Under the pieces are notes generated by a model, which saw only the letters and a list, made by a program, of their open reading frames with translations, was not told the DNA's origin and ran no database searches. Below are positions 1 to 8,398 of a DNA stretch of 64,000 nt, one piece after another. The stretch spans positions 1-64,000 of the forward strand of contig JAXMBS010000015.1 of the NCBI GenBank assembly GCA_046349775.1, in the 5' to 3' direction. This DNA is from JAEUIG01 sp046349775 (GTDB lineage: Bacteria > Planctomycetota > Planctomycetia > Planctomycetales > Planctomycetaceae). Position 1 is the first letter of the stretch. The number at the start of each line of letters is the position of its first letter. A program made the translations under genes and the position numbers.

Positions 1-2
1 AC

Positions 3-956
3 CCCGTTGCCAATGCTGATGCGGCCGCCGCTGCATTCGCGGCCGAAGACACGGCAGCGCCCGCCGAAGAGGCGCCGCCTCGAGACGCAGCCCCGCCTCG
101 TGATGGCGACCGTCCCCGCGGCGGGTTCTTCCGCGGACGCCGCGGCCCCGACGGCGGACGCCCCGGGTTCCGAGGAGAATACCGCAGGCCCGATGGAGAT
201 TTTGGTCCGCCTCGCGGCGGTCCTGATGACGAAGCCGGCCCGCCACCGGATCGGCGCGGCGGACCGGACGGCGAGCGTCGCGGCCCGCCGGACGGCGAAG
301 CCGGCCCTCCGCGCGGACGTCGCGGCGGTCCCGATGGTGAACATCATGCGTTCCACGGCGGACCCCGCGGTCACATGGCCCGGTTCGGTGGTCCGCACGG
401 CGGCCGGCCGCGCATCGTCGTCATCCCGCCAATGATGGACCTCTTCGACACCGACGGCGACTACCAGATCTCGGCCGACGAGATCGCCAAGGCCGCCGAT
501 GCGCTGAAGAAGCTCGACAAGAATTCCGACGGCCGGCTGACGCTCGACGAGCTGCAGCCGCACATGGGGCGACCCGGCCATCCCGGCGAAGAGCATGGCC
601 CTCGGCCTGAAGGTCGCGGACAAGACGCGGCTGGTCCGCCGCACGACGGCGCACCACACGACGGCCCGCCGCGGGAGGAACGTCACGCGCGACGCGGCTT
701 TGGACCGCGCGGCGAAGGGCCGCCGGCGGGAGGCTTCGGCGGCGAACGCCGCTTCGGACCACGCGGCGACGGAGAGCGCGGCGAGTTCCGCCGCGGCCCT
801 GGTCGCCGACCCGGACCTCCGCCCGAATTCCGTGATCGCGAACGGCCGGACGCCGAGCCCGGCGACGCCGATGCTCCGCCGAGTCGTGACTCAGCGGCCG
901 ATGAGGCAGATAACCCCTCGGAACCACCCGTCGAGTCTGCCGAAACCAAAGCGTGA
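3..956 (+). CDS. EF-hand calcium-binding low-complexity protein (5' end outside window)
   Basis: The reading frame is open from the first bases, so the start lies upstream of the window. The visible ~317 residues are mostly low-complexity Gly/Pro/Arg/Asp sequence (GGPDG, RRGP, FGPRG-like units). Roughly residues 144-185 hold two consecutive EF-hand loops, DTDGDYQISADE and DKNSDGRLTLDE, both with the expected Asp/Asn ligands and terminal Glu. The Gly/Arg/Pro-rich tail ends in an acidic stretch (SEPPVESAETKA). Such proteins are common in planctomycetes and usually exported, but the N-terminus is not visible. The role is unknown; calcium binding is the only supported property. A strong terminator follows. 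Confidence 0.75.
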   Translation, partial: PVANADAAAAAFAAEDTAAPAEEAPPRDAAPPRDGDRPRGGFFRGRRGPDGGRPGFRGEYRRPDGDFGPPRGGPDDEAGPPPDRRGGPDGERRGPPDGEAGPPRGRRGGPDGEHHAFHGGPRGHMARFGGPHGGRPRIVVIPPMMDLFDTDGDYQISADEIAKAADALKKLDKNSDGRLTLDELQPHMGRPGHPGEEHGPRPEGRGQDAAGPPHDGAPHDGPPREERHARRGFGPRGEGPPAGGFGGERRFGPRGDGERGEFRRGPGRRPGPPPEFRDRERPDAEPGDADAPPSRDSAADEADNPSEPPVESAETKA

Positions 957-973
957 ACCATCGGCAAGTGGAA

Positions 974-1016
974 AGAGCGTCCCGGGCGCCCGCAGCGTTC
1001 GGGACGCTCTCGTTTT
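974..1016 (+). terminator. Rho-independent terminator after the EF-hand gene
   Basis: An 11-bp perfect stem (974-984 with 1000-1010, AGAGCGTCCCG / CGGGACGCTCT) is followed by CGTTTT. It lies 18 bases after the stop of the EF-hand gene. Confidence 0.8.
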
Positions 1017-1141
1017 GCGCCCGCACAGTTTGCCCAACCAGTCCGCGCGAACCGCCGCTGCACATCGCGTACACACCGATTTGGCTTGCGCGTTGGCAAC
1101 GCGCACGCAGTGCGATACGGTGGACGATGAATTTCAAAGTC

Positions 1142-1221
1142 GGGAGGGCGAGGCTCCTGCCGAGCCGGAACGGTAGGAAAGCCCTGTCTTCATCGCGGCT
1201 CCGCAGGAGCGTCGCCCTCCC
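1142..1221. repeat. Inverted GGGAGGGCGAGGCTCC-type planctomycete repeat (complete copy)
   Basis: The left arm begins GGGAGGGCGAGGCTCCTGCC and the right arm ends GAGCGTCGCCCTCCC. Together they form a long imperfect inverted repeat around a short centre containing CTTCATCGCGGCT. Related copies are at 32934-33009, 38713-38759 and 47731-47759. The rest of the gap between 957 and 1253 holds only the terminator described separately. Confidence 0.8.
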
Positions 1222-1253
1222 ATGACGCTATCTCTGAAGTTTGAAACCGTTGG

Positions 1254-2714
1254 ATGAAGATTCTGCTGGCGAGCTCCGAAGCGGTCCCGTTTGCAAAGAC
1301 CGGCGGTCTCGCGGACGTCGCGACCGGTCTGGCCAAGGCCCTGCAGGATCTGCATCACGACGTCACGCTGGTCATTCCCTATCACCGGCAGCAGGTCTCG
1401 CCGTCGCTGCTGGTCGAACGGACGTCGACGGTCCTTTCTGTCCCGATCGCGGACCGGCTCGTCGCCGCAAGCGTGTGCCGATCGCGGATTCCCGGCAGCG
1501 AGGTCGAAGTCCTGCTGATCGATCAGCCGCAGTATTTCGATCGCCCGGCCCTCTACACCGCCGGCGGCGTCGATTATTCCGACAACTGCGAGCGGTTTGT
1601 GTTCTTCAGCCGCGCTGTCCTCGAAGCGGCCCGCGCCACCGACCTGCGCCCCGACATCGTCCATGCGAACGACTGGCAGACCGCGCTCATTCCGCCGCTG
1701 CTGGCGATCGAGTACCGCAGCCGTCCCGAATTTGCCCGGACCGGCGCGATCCTGACGATCCACAACATGGCGTTCCAGGGGCGGTACTGGCAGTGGGACA
1801 TGCGGTTGACCGGCCTCGACTGGAAATACTTCAACTGGCGGCAGCTGGAGTTCTGGGGCGACCTCAATCTGCTCAAAGGGGGCATCGTTTTTTCGGACGT
1901 CATTACCACGGTCAGCCCGACCTACGCGCGGGAAATCTGCACGCCGGAGTTCGGCTGGGGACTCGACAGCGTCTTGCAGGAACGCGGCTCGGACCTGGTC
2001 GGGATTCTCAACGGTGTCGACGTCGCCGAATGGGATCCCGCGACCGATCCCTGTTTGCCGCAGCGCTACGGCATCGGCGACTGGCCGCGCGGGAAGGCCG
2101 CCTGCAAGGCGCATCTGCAGGCCCGGTTCGGCCTGCATGCCGATCCCAAGGCGCCGCTGCTGTCGATGATTACGCGGCTCACCGATCAGAAGGGGCTCGA
2201 TCTGGTCGCCGCCGGACTGCCAGAACTGTTGCGCGAGGGGATCCAGGTCGCATTCCTCGGCACCGGCGAGCAGCGCTACGAAGGCTTCGTCCGCGAAGCG
2301 GCCTCCATGCACCCGCGGCAGGTTGCAGCGGTCGTCGGATTCGACGAATCGCTCGCGCATCAGCTCGAAGCGGCCGCCGACATCTATCTGATGCCCAGCA
2401 AGTTCGAGCCGTGCGGCCTGAACCAGCAGTACAGTATGCGCTACGGCACGCCGCCGATTGTGCACAGCGTCGGCGGCCTCGCCGATTCGGTGGTCGACCC
2501 GTCGCAGGCCAATGGCCGCCCGGCGACCGGGTTCGTGTTTGATCGCTACGACCCCGGCGTCTTCCTCTGGAAGACCCGCGAAGCGTTGCGCACGTTTCAC
2601 GATCGTCCCGCCTGGGAGCGGATCGTCACCAACGGGATGCAGCGTGACTGCTCGTGGCGGGCGAGCGCGGCGCAGTATGTAGCGCAGTACGAACGGGCGC
2701 TGGCGAGACACTGA
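1254..2714 (+). CDS. glgA: Glycogen synthase (ADP-glucose type, GT5)
   Basis: Transfers glucose from a nucleotide sugar to the non-reducing end of an alpha-1,4-glucan. The 486-residue length is normal for the family and the frame is intact. The N-terminal GT5 domain opens MKILLASSEAVPFAKTGGLA, with the substrate-binding KTGGL motif at residues 15-19. The C-terminal GT-B domain carries the conserved SKFEPCGLNQQYSMRYGT segment near residue 382, containing the retaining-GT glutamate. No obvious Shine-Dalgarno sequence precedes the ATG, but it coincides with the family N-terminus. It converges on a GH57 glycosidase, suggesting an alpha-glucan locus. Weak features of the 147-bp gap to that gene suggest no promoter. 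Confidence 0.95.
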   Translation: MKILLASSEAVPFAKTGGLADVATGLAKALQDLHHDVTLVIPYHRQQVSPSLLVERTSTVLSVPIADRLVAASVCRSRIPGSEVEVLLIDQPQYFDRPALYTAGGVDYSDNCERFVFFSRAVLEAARATDLRPDIVHANDWQTALIPPLLAIEYRSRPEFARTGAILTIHNMAFQGRYWQWDMRLTGLDWKYFNWRQLEFWGDLNLLKGGIVFSDVITTVSPTYAREICTPEFGWGLDSVLQERGSDLVGILNGVDVAEWDPATDPCLPQRYGIGDWPRGKAACKAHLQARFGLHADPKAPLLSMITRLTDQKGLDLVAAGLPELLREGIQVAFLGTGEQRYEGFVREAASMHPRQVAAVVGFDESLAHQLEAAADIYLMPSKFEPCGLNQQYSMRYGTPPIVHSVGGLADSVVDPSQANGRPATGFVFDRYDPGVFLWKTREALRTFHDRPAWERIVTNGMQRDCSWRASAAQYVAQYERALARH

Positions 2715-2861
2715 GGCGAGGGGTAAAGGAGCAGAGGATCAATGGAGTACAGGGGAAGGATTGCGGATCGCACATTGCGTATCGCGTATTGACCATTCCG
2801 GCTTCTGACTTACGACCTCCGTCAGTCCACTAACCTCTGATGTCTAACCTCTAACTTCTTT

Positions 2862-5055
2862 CTACGCCTGCCACATGATGGCCTCGAAGTCCGCGGACGG
2901 CACAGTCAGCATGATCTCCCCTTCCGCCGGCACGCGCTCGATGCTCTGACGCTTCGCGACCAGGTCCACGACGAAGCTCACCGCGTCTCCGCACGACAAG
3001 CGCAGTTCGCTCAGCGGCAATGCCAGCTCCAGCACTTTGTCGAGTGCCAGCGCAATCGGCGGCCGGGAAGCGCGCTTGCTGCTGCGCTTGAACAGCGCTG
3101 CCGGCGCCGCCGTGTCGAAGCCGCTGATTGTCACTGACGTCTCGGCCGGTTCGACGAACCGCAGCAGGAGCTGATCGATCCCGGAAAGTCGCTCCCGCGC
3201 CGGTCCGTCGGTATCGACCCGGAGGTACAAGTTCTCGGCGTCGAATCCGAAGTACAGATAGCGGATCAGTCCCTCCGTGACGCGCGTCATCGTCCCGCGT
3301 TCGCTACGGGCGTCGTAACGCCCGGCGTTGAGCCATTCGAAGTAGCTGCTGCGGCCGTCCAGCCTCCACATTGAGCAGGCCGCCGCGGCTGCGTGGTGCA
3401 GCGCCCGGTGTTCCCCCTGAAAATCGGACGCAGCAGCCGCGGCGGCGGCGATTCCCCAGTAACGTATAGACGTTCTCGAGGTGCCGCCGGAACAACTGGT
3501 CGAACAGGTAGTCCTGTGACGACGAATGATCGTCACCGAACCACCAGTACCAGTCGCTCCCCTCGGCAATGTCCAGCTCGCGCCGGGCCCGCTGCAACAC
3601 GTCCTCCGGGACGTCACCCTGCGACTCACGCTCGAGGAAGAACGCGCGCGTCTCATGCAACTGGTCCCATGCCGCGCGGTCCTCGGCGTGGCCGATCCAG
3701 ATCGCAACAATTGTGCGAGATCCAGCTGCCGGCGAACACGCGATTGAGCCGGTCCGTCGCAGGATATTCGCGCAGGTGATCGCTCATCCGCACCGGCCGC
3801 ACCGCCGGATTGCTGACCGCAGCGCGCGGTACAGCTGCCGCAGAAAGCTCACGCCGCCGTCCGGGTAGTACTCCCAGCAGTTCTCGCCGTCGAGGATGAT
3901 CGGCACCAGCGGCCCGCCCCGCATTATGCGGCTCGACCGCCCGACCGATCGACGCCACACGCGAGGGCAGATCGTTCGCCGCGGCCGCCGCTTCGTTGCG
4001 GCTGATAGTGAAACCCGATCAGGTCGCTCAAGCCGTGGTCGCGAAACACCATCTGCAGCGAACCGGAAACCGTGTCGACGTGCCACGGCCGGTACAGCAT
4101 CTCCGGCCGCCGCACCAGCCCCTGCGAATCGCGGCTGACGAGTCCATCGGTCGATTGCGAGAGGATCTCTTCATCGGTCGCGATCCAGCGGATTCCTGCC
4201 GCATGCAGGGCCTCGATGATGTCCTGCGACACTGAGCCTTCCGACGGCCACATCCCCTGCGGCGGGGCTGAACAGCCGGGTATGAAACTCGACCCCCTGC
4301 CGCACGTGTGCAAACCGCGTCTTCAGGATATGGGTCGATGTACCCGGCAACAGGCAGCCCGGCATCGCTTCGCGCGCCGACCGCTTGTCCCACAGCAGCG
4401 GCAGGATCGGGTGATTGTACGGGCTGGTCGTCAGTTCCACCTGTCCGCTGTCGGCCAGTTCCTTGTGCAGCGGAATGATCCGCCGCAGGATCGCGAGGTG
4501 CTGATCGAGCAGCCAATTCTTTTCCGCTTCGGTCCAGTCGCGACCCTTTTCGAGAAACGCCCGCAGCTCGGCGTCCTGCTCGAACAACAGCGGATGAATC
4601 CACGTCAGGTTGAACCATACTTGCAGGTCGCGCAGGTCGTCGGCCGAGAACCTTCGCAGGGCGGTCGCCGAATTCTCCGCTCCGACGCGCCGCTTGACGT
4701 ACAGCTCCATGTATCGCGGATACGGGCGGATCATCGAATCCGCATTCGCCATGAAGAAGCTGTCCAGCAGGAACTGGACGTCCGGCTCCGACAGCGAGTC
4801 CGCCGGAATGCGCGACACGTCCAGATGCCGGTCGCTGCCGCCGCGGTCGGTGTAGCGCTGAATCTGGTCGAGCAGGCTGGGGACGAGGTTGATCGTGCAG
4901 CGGAACTCCGGCACCTCCTTCAGGTGCAGGGCCATGCCGATGTAGTCCTTGGTGCCGTGCAGCCGGACCCAGGGGAACACGTTTTCGCCCGACACGTCGT
5001 CGGGATAGTACGGCTGATGCTGATGCCAGAAGAGCGCGAGCGAGATGGGGGGCAT
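2862..5055 (-). pseudogene. GH57 alpha-glucan glycosidase, interrupted by at least six frameshifts
   Basis: The frame pieces together read as one ~730-residue GH57 (alpha-amylase/amylopullulanase-type) protein. The start ATG at 5055 gives MPPISLALFWHQHQPYY, with the GH57 region-1 HQP. Later come GMWPSEGSVSQDIIEAL and GIRWIATDEEIL, then WDQLHETRAFF, DWYWWFGDDHSSSQDYLFDQ and a C-terminal beta domain ending FEAIMWQA. Frame changes fall near 4270, 3990, 3912, 3820, 3710 and 3450. At 3710 a single extra G converts HNFAIWIGH into nonsense. Protein similarity continues across each break, so either many one-base sequencing errors or a recent pseudogene is present. Location beside glgA supports an alpha-glucan role. 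Confidence 0.85.
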
Positions 5056-5084
5056 GGAGGAGCGACGACAACGGAGAGTCGCGG

Positions 5085-5135
5085 TTGGTGGCCGGTGGTT
5101 TGGTGTTTGGTCGTTTGGTGGCTTAGTCTGGGGGG
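5085..5135. repeat. GT-rich simple repeat (GGTGGTTTGGTGTTTGG)
   Basis: A run of GGTGG, GTTTGG and GGTGTTTGG units, ending in eight G residues, lies just upstream of the GH57 start. It is low-complexity sequence and has no coding signal. Confidence 0.5.
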
Positions 5136-5265
5136 GGCACTGTCGACCGACAGGCACAGTCTAGCGACGGGGCAGGGGTGCGTCTGTACGACACCGGATC
5201 CAGTCACGGCGGGCACAACATGATTCCGAGCGACGACCGACACGCCGCATGGGAATGCGACATCC

Positions 5266-5778
5266 TCATTTTCCGTGATCGGCGAGACGCCTCAAGGCCT
5301 CGCTGAAAGGCAGAAACAACACGTCGCTTTTTGACGTCAGCTTATGGAAACCATGCCACTCGTAAAATCGCACGGCGTCCGTATCTTTGGCGTCGACCAC
5401 CGCTGCGAAGCAGGCGATATCCGCGTTCATTGACCGTTTGAGGGCGTCGAAAAGGAGTGCGGCGCCGAGCTTCCGGCCTTGAAAGCCAAGAGCCACGGCC
5501 AAGCGGCCGATTCTGACAATCGGGACGGTAGGATAGCGGGGCAGCTTCCTGGCGGTCGTCTCCGGCAGATCCGTCAAGGAGACACTGCCCGCCGAGAGCG
5601 TGTAATAACCGGCCACCTGGTCAGTCGATTCCTCGATCGCCACAAAACATGCAGTGACGCGGCGCTTAACGTCCTGCCCGACCTGTTGCGAGAAGTACCG
5701 ATTGAGAGGCGCGCTGCCGCAATCAAAACCAAGGCGATCGTGGCGCTTGTCGAGCGGCTCAATCCGGAAGTCAGCCAT
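5266..5778 (-). CDS. GNAT-family acetyltransferase toxin (TacT-like)
   Basis: A 170-residue GCN5-related N-acetyltransferase of the kind paired with DUF1778 antitoxins. Characterised TacT/AtaT toxins acetylate the amino group of aminoacyl-tRNAs and block translation. The acetyl-CoA loop is at residues 97-108 (GFQGRKLGAALL). The C-terminal FYEWHGF at 138-144 contains the tyrosine that acts as general acid in TacT. The N-terminal LGFDCGSAPLNRYF is typical of this subgroup. Its ATG overlaps the antitoxin stop by one base (TGATG), indicating translational coupling. The protein is intact, unlike several neighbours. The target tRNA cannot be told from sequence. Confidence 0.9.
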   Translation of the reverse strand: MADFRIEPLDKRHDRLGFDCGSAPLNRYFSQQVGQDVKRRVTACFVAIEESTDQVAGYYTLSAGSVSLTDLPETTARKLPRYPTVPIVRIGRLAVALGFQGRKLGAALLFDALKRSMNADIACFAAVVDAKDTDAVRFYEWHGFHKLTSKSDVLFLPFSEALRRLADHGK

Positions 5779-6053
5779 CAGGAGGGCTCAATCAGTCGGC
5801 GATGAGCATGGGCGGCCTTCGTCAAGGCGGCCGATGGCGCTTTCGGCTTCAGAATGGCCTCCGCGAACCGCTGCTGATCCGCCACGGAGACTTCGATGAT
5901 CTCGTTCTCGGCGATGATCTTCTGAGCCTCGGCCAGTGATGCAGCGACGACGAAGTCCGTCACGCTCTGTCCTCGCAGGGCCGCGGCGTGCTGAATCAGC
6001 GTCTGGTGCCGCTGGGACAGGCGCGCCTCCAGCCGGGCGGATTTGGACGTCAT
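5778..6053 (-). CDS. DUF1778 (TacA-like) antitoxin
   Basis: 91 residues. The N-terminal part is ribbon-helix-helix-like (MTSKSARLEARLSQRHQTLI, then HAAALRGQSVTDFVVAASL), as in DUF1778 antitoxins that bind DNA as dimers. The C-terminal tail wraps the acetyltransferase in known complexes. The start is set by a strong Shine-Dalgarno (AGGGGAGGTG, seven bases upstream of ATG 6053). It is the first gene of a two-gene operon with the GNAT toxin. A perfect-armed palindrome 26 bases upstream is the likely autoregulatory operator. Confidence 0.9.
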   Translation of the reverse strand: MTSKSARLEARLSQRHQTLIQHAAALRGQSVTDFVVAASLAEAQKIIAENEIIEVSVADQQRFAEAILKPKAPSAALTKAAHAHRRLIEPS

Positions 6054-6078
6054 GACATCTCACCTCCCCTCATTCGCA

Positions 6079-6095
6079 TACGGCAAATTGCCGTA
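6079..6095. promoter_or_regulatory. Putative operator of the TacA/TacT module
   Basis: TACGGCAA-A-TTGCCGTA: two perfectly complementary 8-bp arms around a single base, directly upstream of the antitoxin Shine-Dalgarno. Position and symmetry fit a ribbon-helix-helix dimer site; function is inferred. Confidence 0.7.
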
Positions 6096-6224
6096 CATGG
6101 CAAGAGGTTTGGGGGCGGTGACATCCGGCTTCAAGAGCTGCGGCCCGATTACGCCGTCGCCGGCATTCAGCAGCTCAACGCCGGCGGCTCGCCAACCGCT
6201 GGGCCAACGAAAACACTCCGCCGG

Positions 6225-7120
6225 TCAGCATGACGCGGCGGAGTGCGGACCAGTGCGAGCCAAGTGCAACGTCACGCTGCGGACGTCCGGCGACGCCAGC
6301 GAGAAGCCGATCCCCGTCAGCCCCATGCCAAACAGGCAATGGTTGAAGGCTCAGGCACCGGCTGCGATGTGATTCCGGCCACGTAGTTCAATGCGTTGGC
6401 CATCAACAAATCGCCGTTGGTCGTCGTGTCCCAAAAGTCGCTGCGGGCATCACTCGACGGCGGGTAGAAAATTCAGCCCGGCAATGCGGCCGGCATGCGT
6501 CGTGTTCACTCCGATCAGGGGAGCTCCGTTGCTCAGTCGGCAACCGCCATTGAACCGGCAGCAAGCCCCCGACAGTGTTGTAGTAGCTCGACGTCCCGCC
6601 GTTAAAACTCGTCACGCCATTGAGAATTGGATTGCCGGGGTCATCGTCGTCCCCGAAAAGGTCAAACTCGGAGAATCCTGGAAGCCGGGCGTCCAAATGT
6701 CATAGCCGTCCGACCGCCACCGACCGCCGATGGCAATTCCACCCCCCGACGAATCCCAAAACGCGAAGGTCGCCTCGACGACCCCTCCGCCTCCGTCGAC
6801 ATAGTCCGCAAGGTTATTGCCAAGCGTATCCCTGTCAGCGAATCCGGTATCGGAGTAGAACAGCACGGCATCGTAAGCCTGCAACTGGCTGAGCGTCGGT
6901 GTGCCAAGCGAAGCATCGAACACATCCACACTGCCCGAAATCAGTCCTGTGCCCACAATCTTGGACTGAACGTCGGTGTTCCAACTCAAATCGGCCGGCG
7001 CTCCAACAATCAATACGCCCGCCTGGACTTGAGATGACGTCGCACGCTTTACCAGCGCTTAATCAGCGTCAAGCTCTTGATCGATGTCATGCTGACAAGC
7101 TTTCCGAAGGTTTGTTTCAT
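6225..7120 (-). pseudogene. PEP-CTERM-anchored secreted protein, frameshifted
   Basis: The pieces read in order as an exported protein sorted by exosortase. The start is ATG 7120 (MKQTFGKLVSMTSIKSLTLI), then after a frame change SSQVQAGVLIVGAPADLSWN. An extracellular domain follows (AYDAVLFYSDTGFADRDTLG, LADYVDGGGGVVEATFAFW, FSEFDLFGDDDDPGNPILNG), then NGAPLIGVNTTHAGRIAGLN and SDARSDFWDTTTNGDLLMAN. At 6341-6358 lies VPEPST, the PEP-CTERM signature. A hydrophobic GMGLTGIGFSLAS segment follows in another frame. Frame changes lie near 7045, 6690, 6545, 6470 and 6340; at 6470 one extra C explains the break. The ligand or surface role is unknown. Whether it is a true pseudogene or sequence error is open. 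Confidence 0.65.
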
Positions 7121-7257
7121 ATTGCGACTCTGACACCTGCCGACAACCTGGGGACTTCAGGGGCCCTAGGAAACTTGCGTCTGATCCTAAGACCAGCGCA
7201 GACCTCTGTCAACGACAGCACCGGTGACATGAAGTCGGCGGCTGGCGATCACCGCCT

Positions 7258-7568
7258 CTACTCGCCGCGACGAACCGCATCGATCACCGCCTGCATCTGT
7301 TCCAGGTACCGATCGAGCGCGCTGCGACCTTTCGCCGTGATGCTGTACGTCGACTTCGGCTTGGCGACGAAGCTTTTCTCGCATTTGAGGTAGCCGATCT
7401 CCTCCAGCTTGAGCAGCTGCGGCCCCACGGCGCCGTCGCTGACGTTCAGCCGCTGCTTGAGCGATGTGAAATCCGTCGCACCGTCCGCCGCGAACGCCCC
7501 GTCAGCACGCCGAGACGGATCGGTCCATGCACGGCAGTATCGAGTCCGTTGAAGTCGATCAGTGTCAT
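7258..7568 (-). CDS. Winged-helix transcriptional regulator (one frameshift)
   Basis: Reads MTLIDFNGLDTAVHGPIRLG then, after a one-base deletion near 7500, AADGATDFTSLKQRLNVSDG and so on to VIDAVRRGE (~103 residues). This is the small MarR/PadR-related winged-helix family (PF13601-like) with recognition helix NVSDGAVGPQLLKLEEIGYL and wing KSFVAKPKSTYSITAKGRSA. The ATG at 7568 follows the Shine-Dalgarno AGAAGG. It is the second gene of an operon with a four-helix membrane protein, an arrangement that suggests the regulator controls the operon through the dyads at 8216-8250. No effector can be predicted. Confidence 0.75.
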
Positions 7569-7612
7569 GTCCTTCTCGGCTGCGAGACCTGGCTTGCCAC
7601 AGCAGGGCCGCA

Positions 7613-8192
7613 CTAAGGAGTCCGCCGCAGGCGCATCGCGATTCCGCTGGCGACGTGGAACGCGGCCCGAGTGGGGAGCCACGGCGCGACCACTGCCACG
7701 GCCAACACCGGCAATCCCCAGCCGAGCCAGCTGCGCCGTTCCGCATGCGCTCCCCAGCGTGACGAGAACAGGGTCCGGCCGCAAACAGCGCCGGGCCGGC
7801 GATCTGACCGCGCCAGGCGTCGAAGTTCCAGTCGCCGTGGATCGACGCCGTCCAGCGCGTCAGCAGCACGTACACCACAAGGCCCAGCACGGCGATCCAC
7901 GAGCAGATGGTCTCTTCACGGTTCCACGACCAGCGGCGCGGCCGCAGGCTACGCTCGGACCGGATCCGCCGGAGCCAACCGCCACAGATCAAACACAACA
8001 CGACAAACAGCGCCCCCAGTGCGACCAGCATCGGCCCGTTCCAACCCGGGATGGCCCGCAGGGCCGGCAGGGCCACATCGCGGCCAGGATGTCCTGGATC
8101 ACATTGCCCCGATCGTACGGGAAATCGGCGGGGAGTACCGAGCGGATGATGTTGAGATCCTGCTGCACACGATCGAGAGACGGACTGCTCAT
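7613..8192 (-). CDS. Integral membrane protein paired with the winged-helix regulator (frameshifted)
   Basis: Starts MSSPSLDRVQQDLNIIRSVL at ATG 8192, behind AAGAAAGG. After a frame change near 8080 the main frame encodes four hydrophobic segments, including MLVALGALFVVLCLICGG, WIAVLGLVVYVLLTRW and, in a further frame after about 7765, LGLPVLAVAVVAPWLP. The stop is at 7613. At least two single-base indels are needed to give one protein of ~190 residues. The soluble helical N-terminus followed by four TM helices resembles uncharacterised planctomycete proteins encoded beside small winged-helix regulators. The function is unknown. Confidence 0.6.
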
Positions 8193-8215
8193 GGCCAGCC
8201 TTTCTTGAGAGACAA

Positions 8216-8250
8216 TGTACTTTCATTTGTAGAGTACACTGCAATTGCAG
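8216..8250. promoter_or_regulatory. Two dyads upstream of the membrane-protein/regulator operon
   Basis: TGTACT (8216-8221) and AGTACA (8233-8238) form an inverted pair 11 bases apart. The perfect 12-bp palindrome CTGCAATTGCAG follows at 8239-8250. They lie 24-58 bases upstream of the operon start and are the natural candidates for autoregulatory binding by the winged-helix protein. Confidence 0.55.
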
Positions 8251-8398
8251 GCGTGTCAACGGGCAGTCCGGCAGAATCACCGCATTCGACTCAGGCCCTG
8301 ACAGTTCCGGCTCTGAATTCATCCATCAAGGCGATTGGACGCGCGGCGGCAGACGAGACCCATTGACCCCTTCGCCGCGCCGCGCGTAAAGTTGCGGT

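Noticed and set aside
421..1137. Long minus-strand open frame opposite the EF-hand gene
   Set aside because: Arg/Ala-rich shadow caused by the GC-rich repeats on the plus strand; the plus frame has genuine EF-hand loops.
1134..2711. 525-codon minus-strand frame opposite glgA
   Set aside because: Antisense shadow of a clearly identified glycogen synthase; composition is His/Asp/Arg-rich and matches no family.
6061..6225. A short open frame on the minus strand reading LLNAGDGVIGPQLLKPDVTAPK, reminiscent of a protease or of the winged-helix recognition segment
   Set aside because: About 55 codons without a plausible start or conserved partner; similarity to either family is too short. It lies in the leader between the PEP-CTERM gene and the TA operator.
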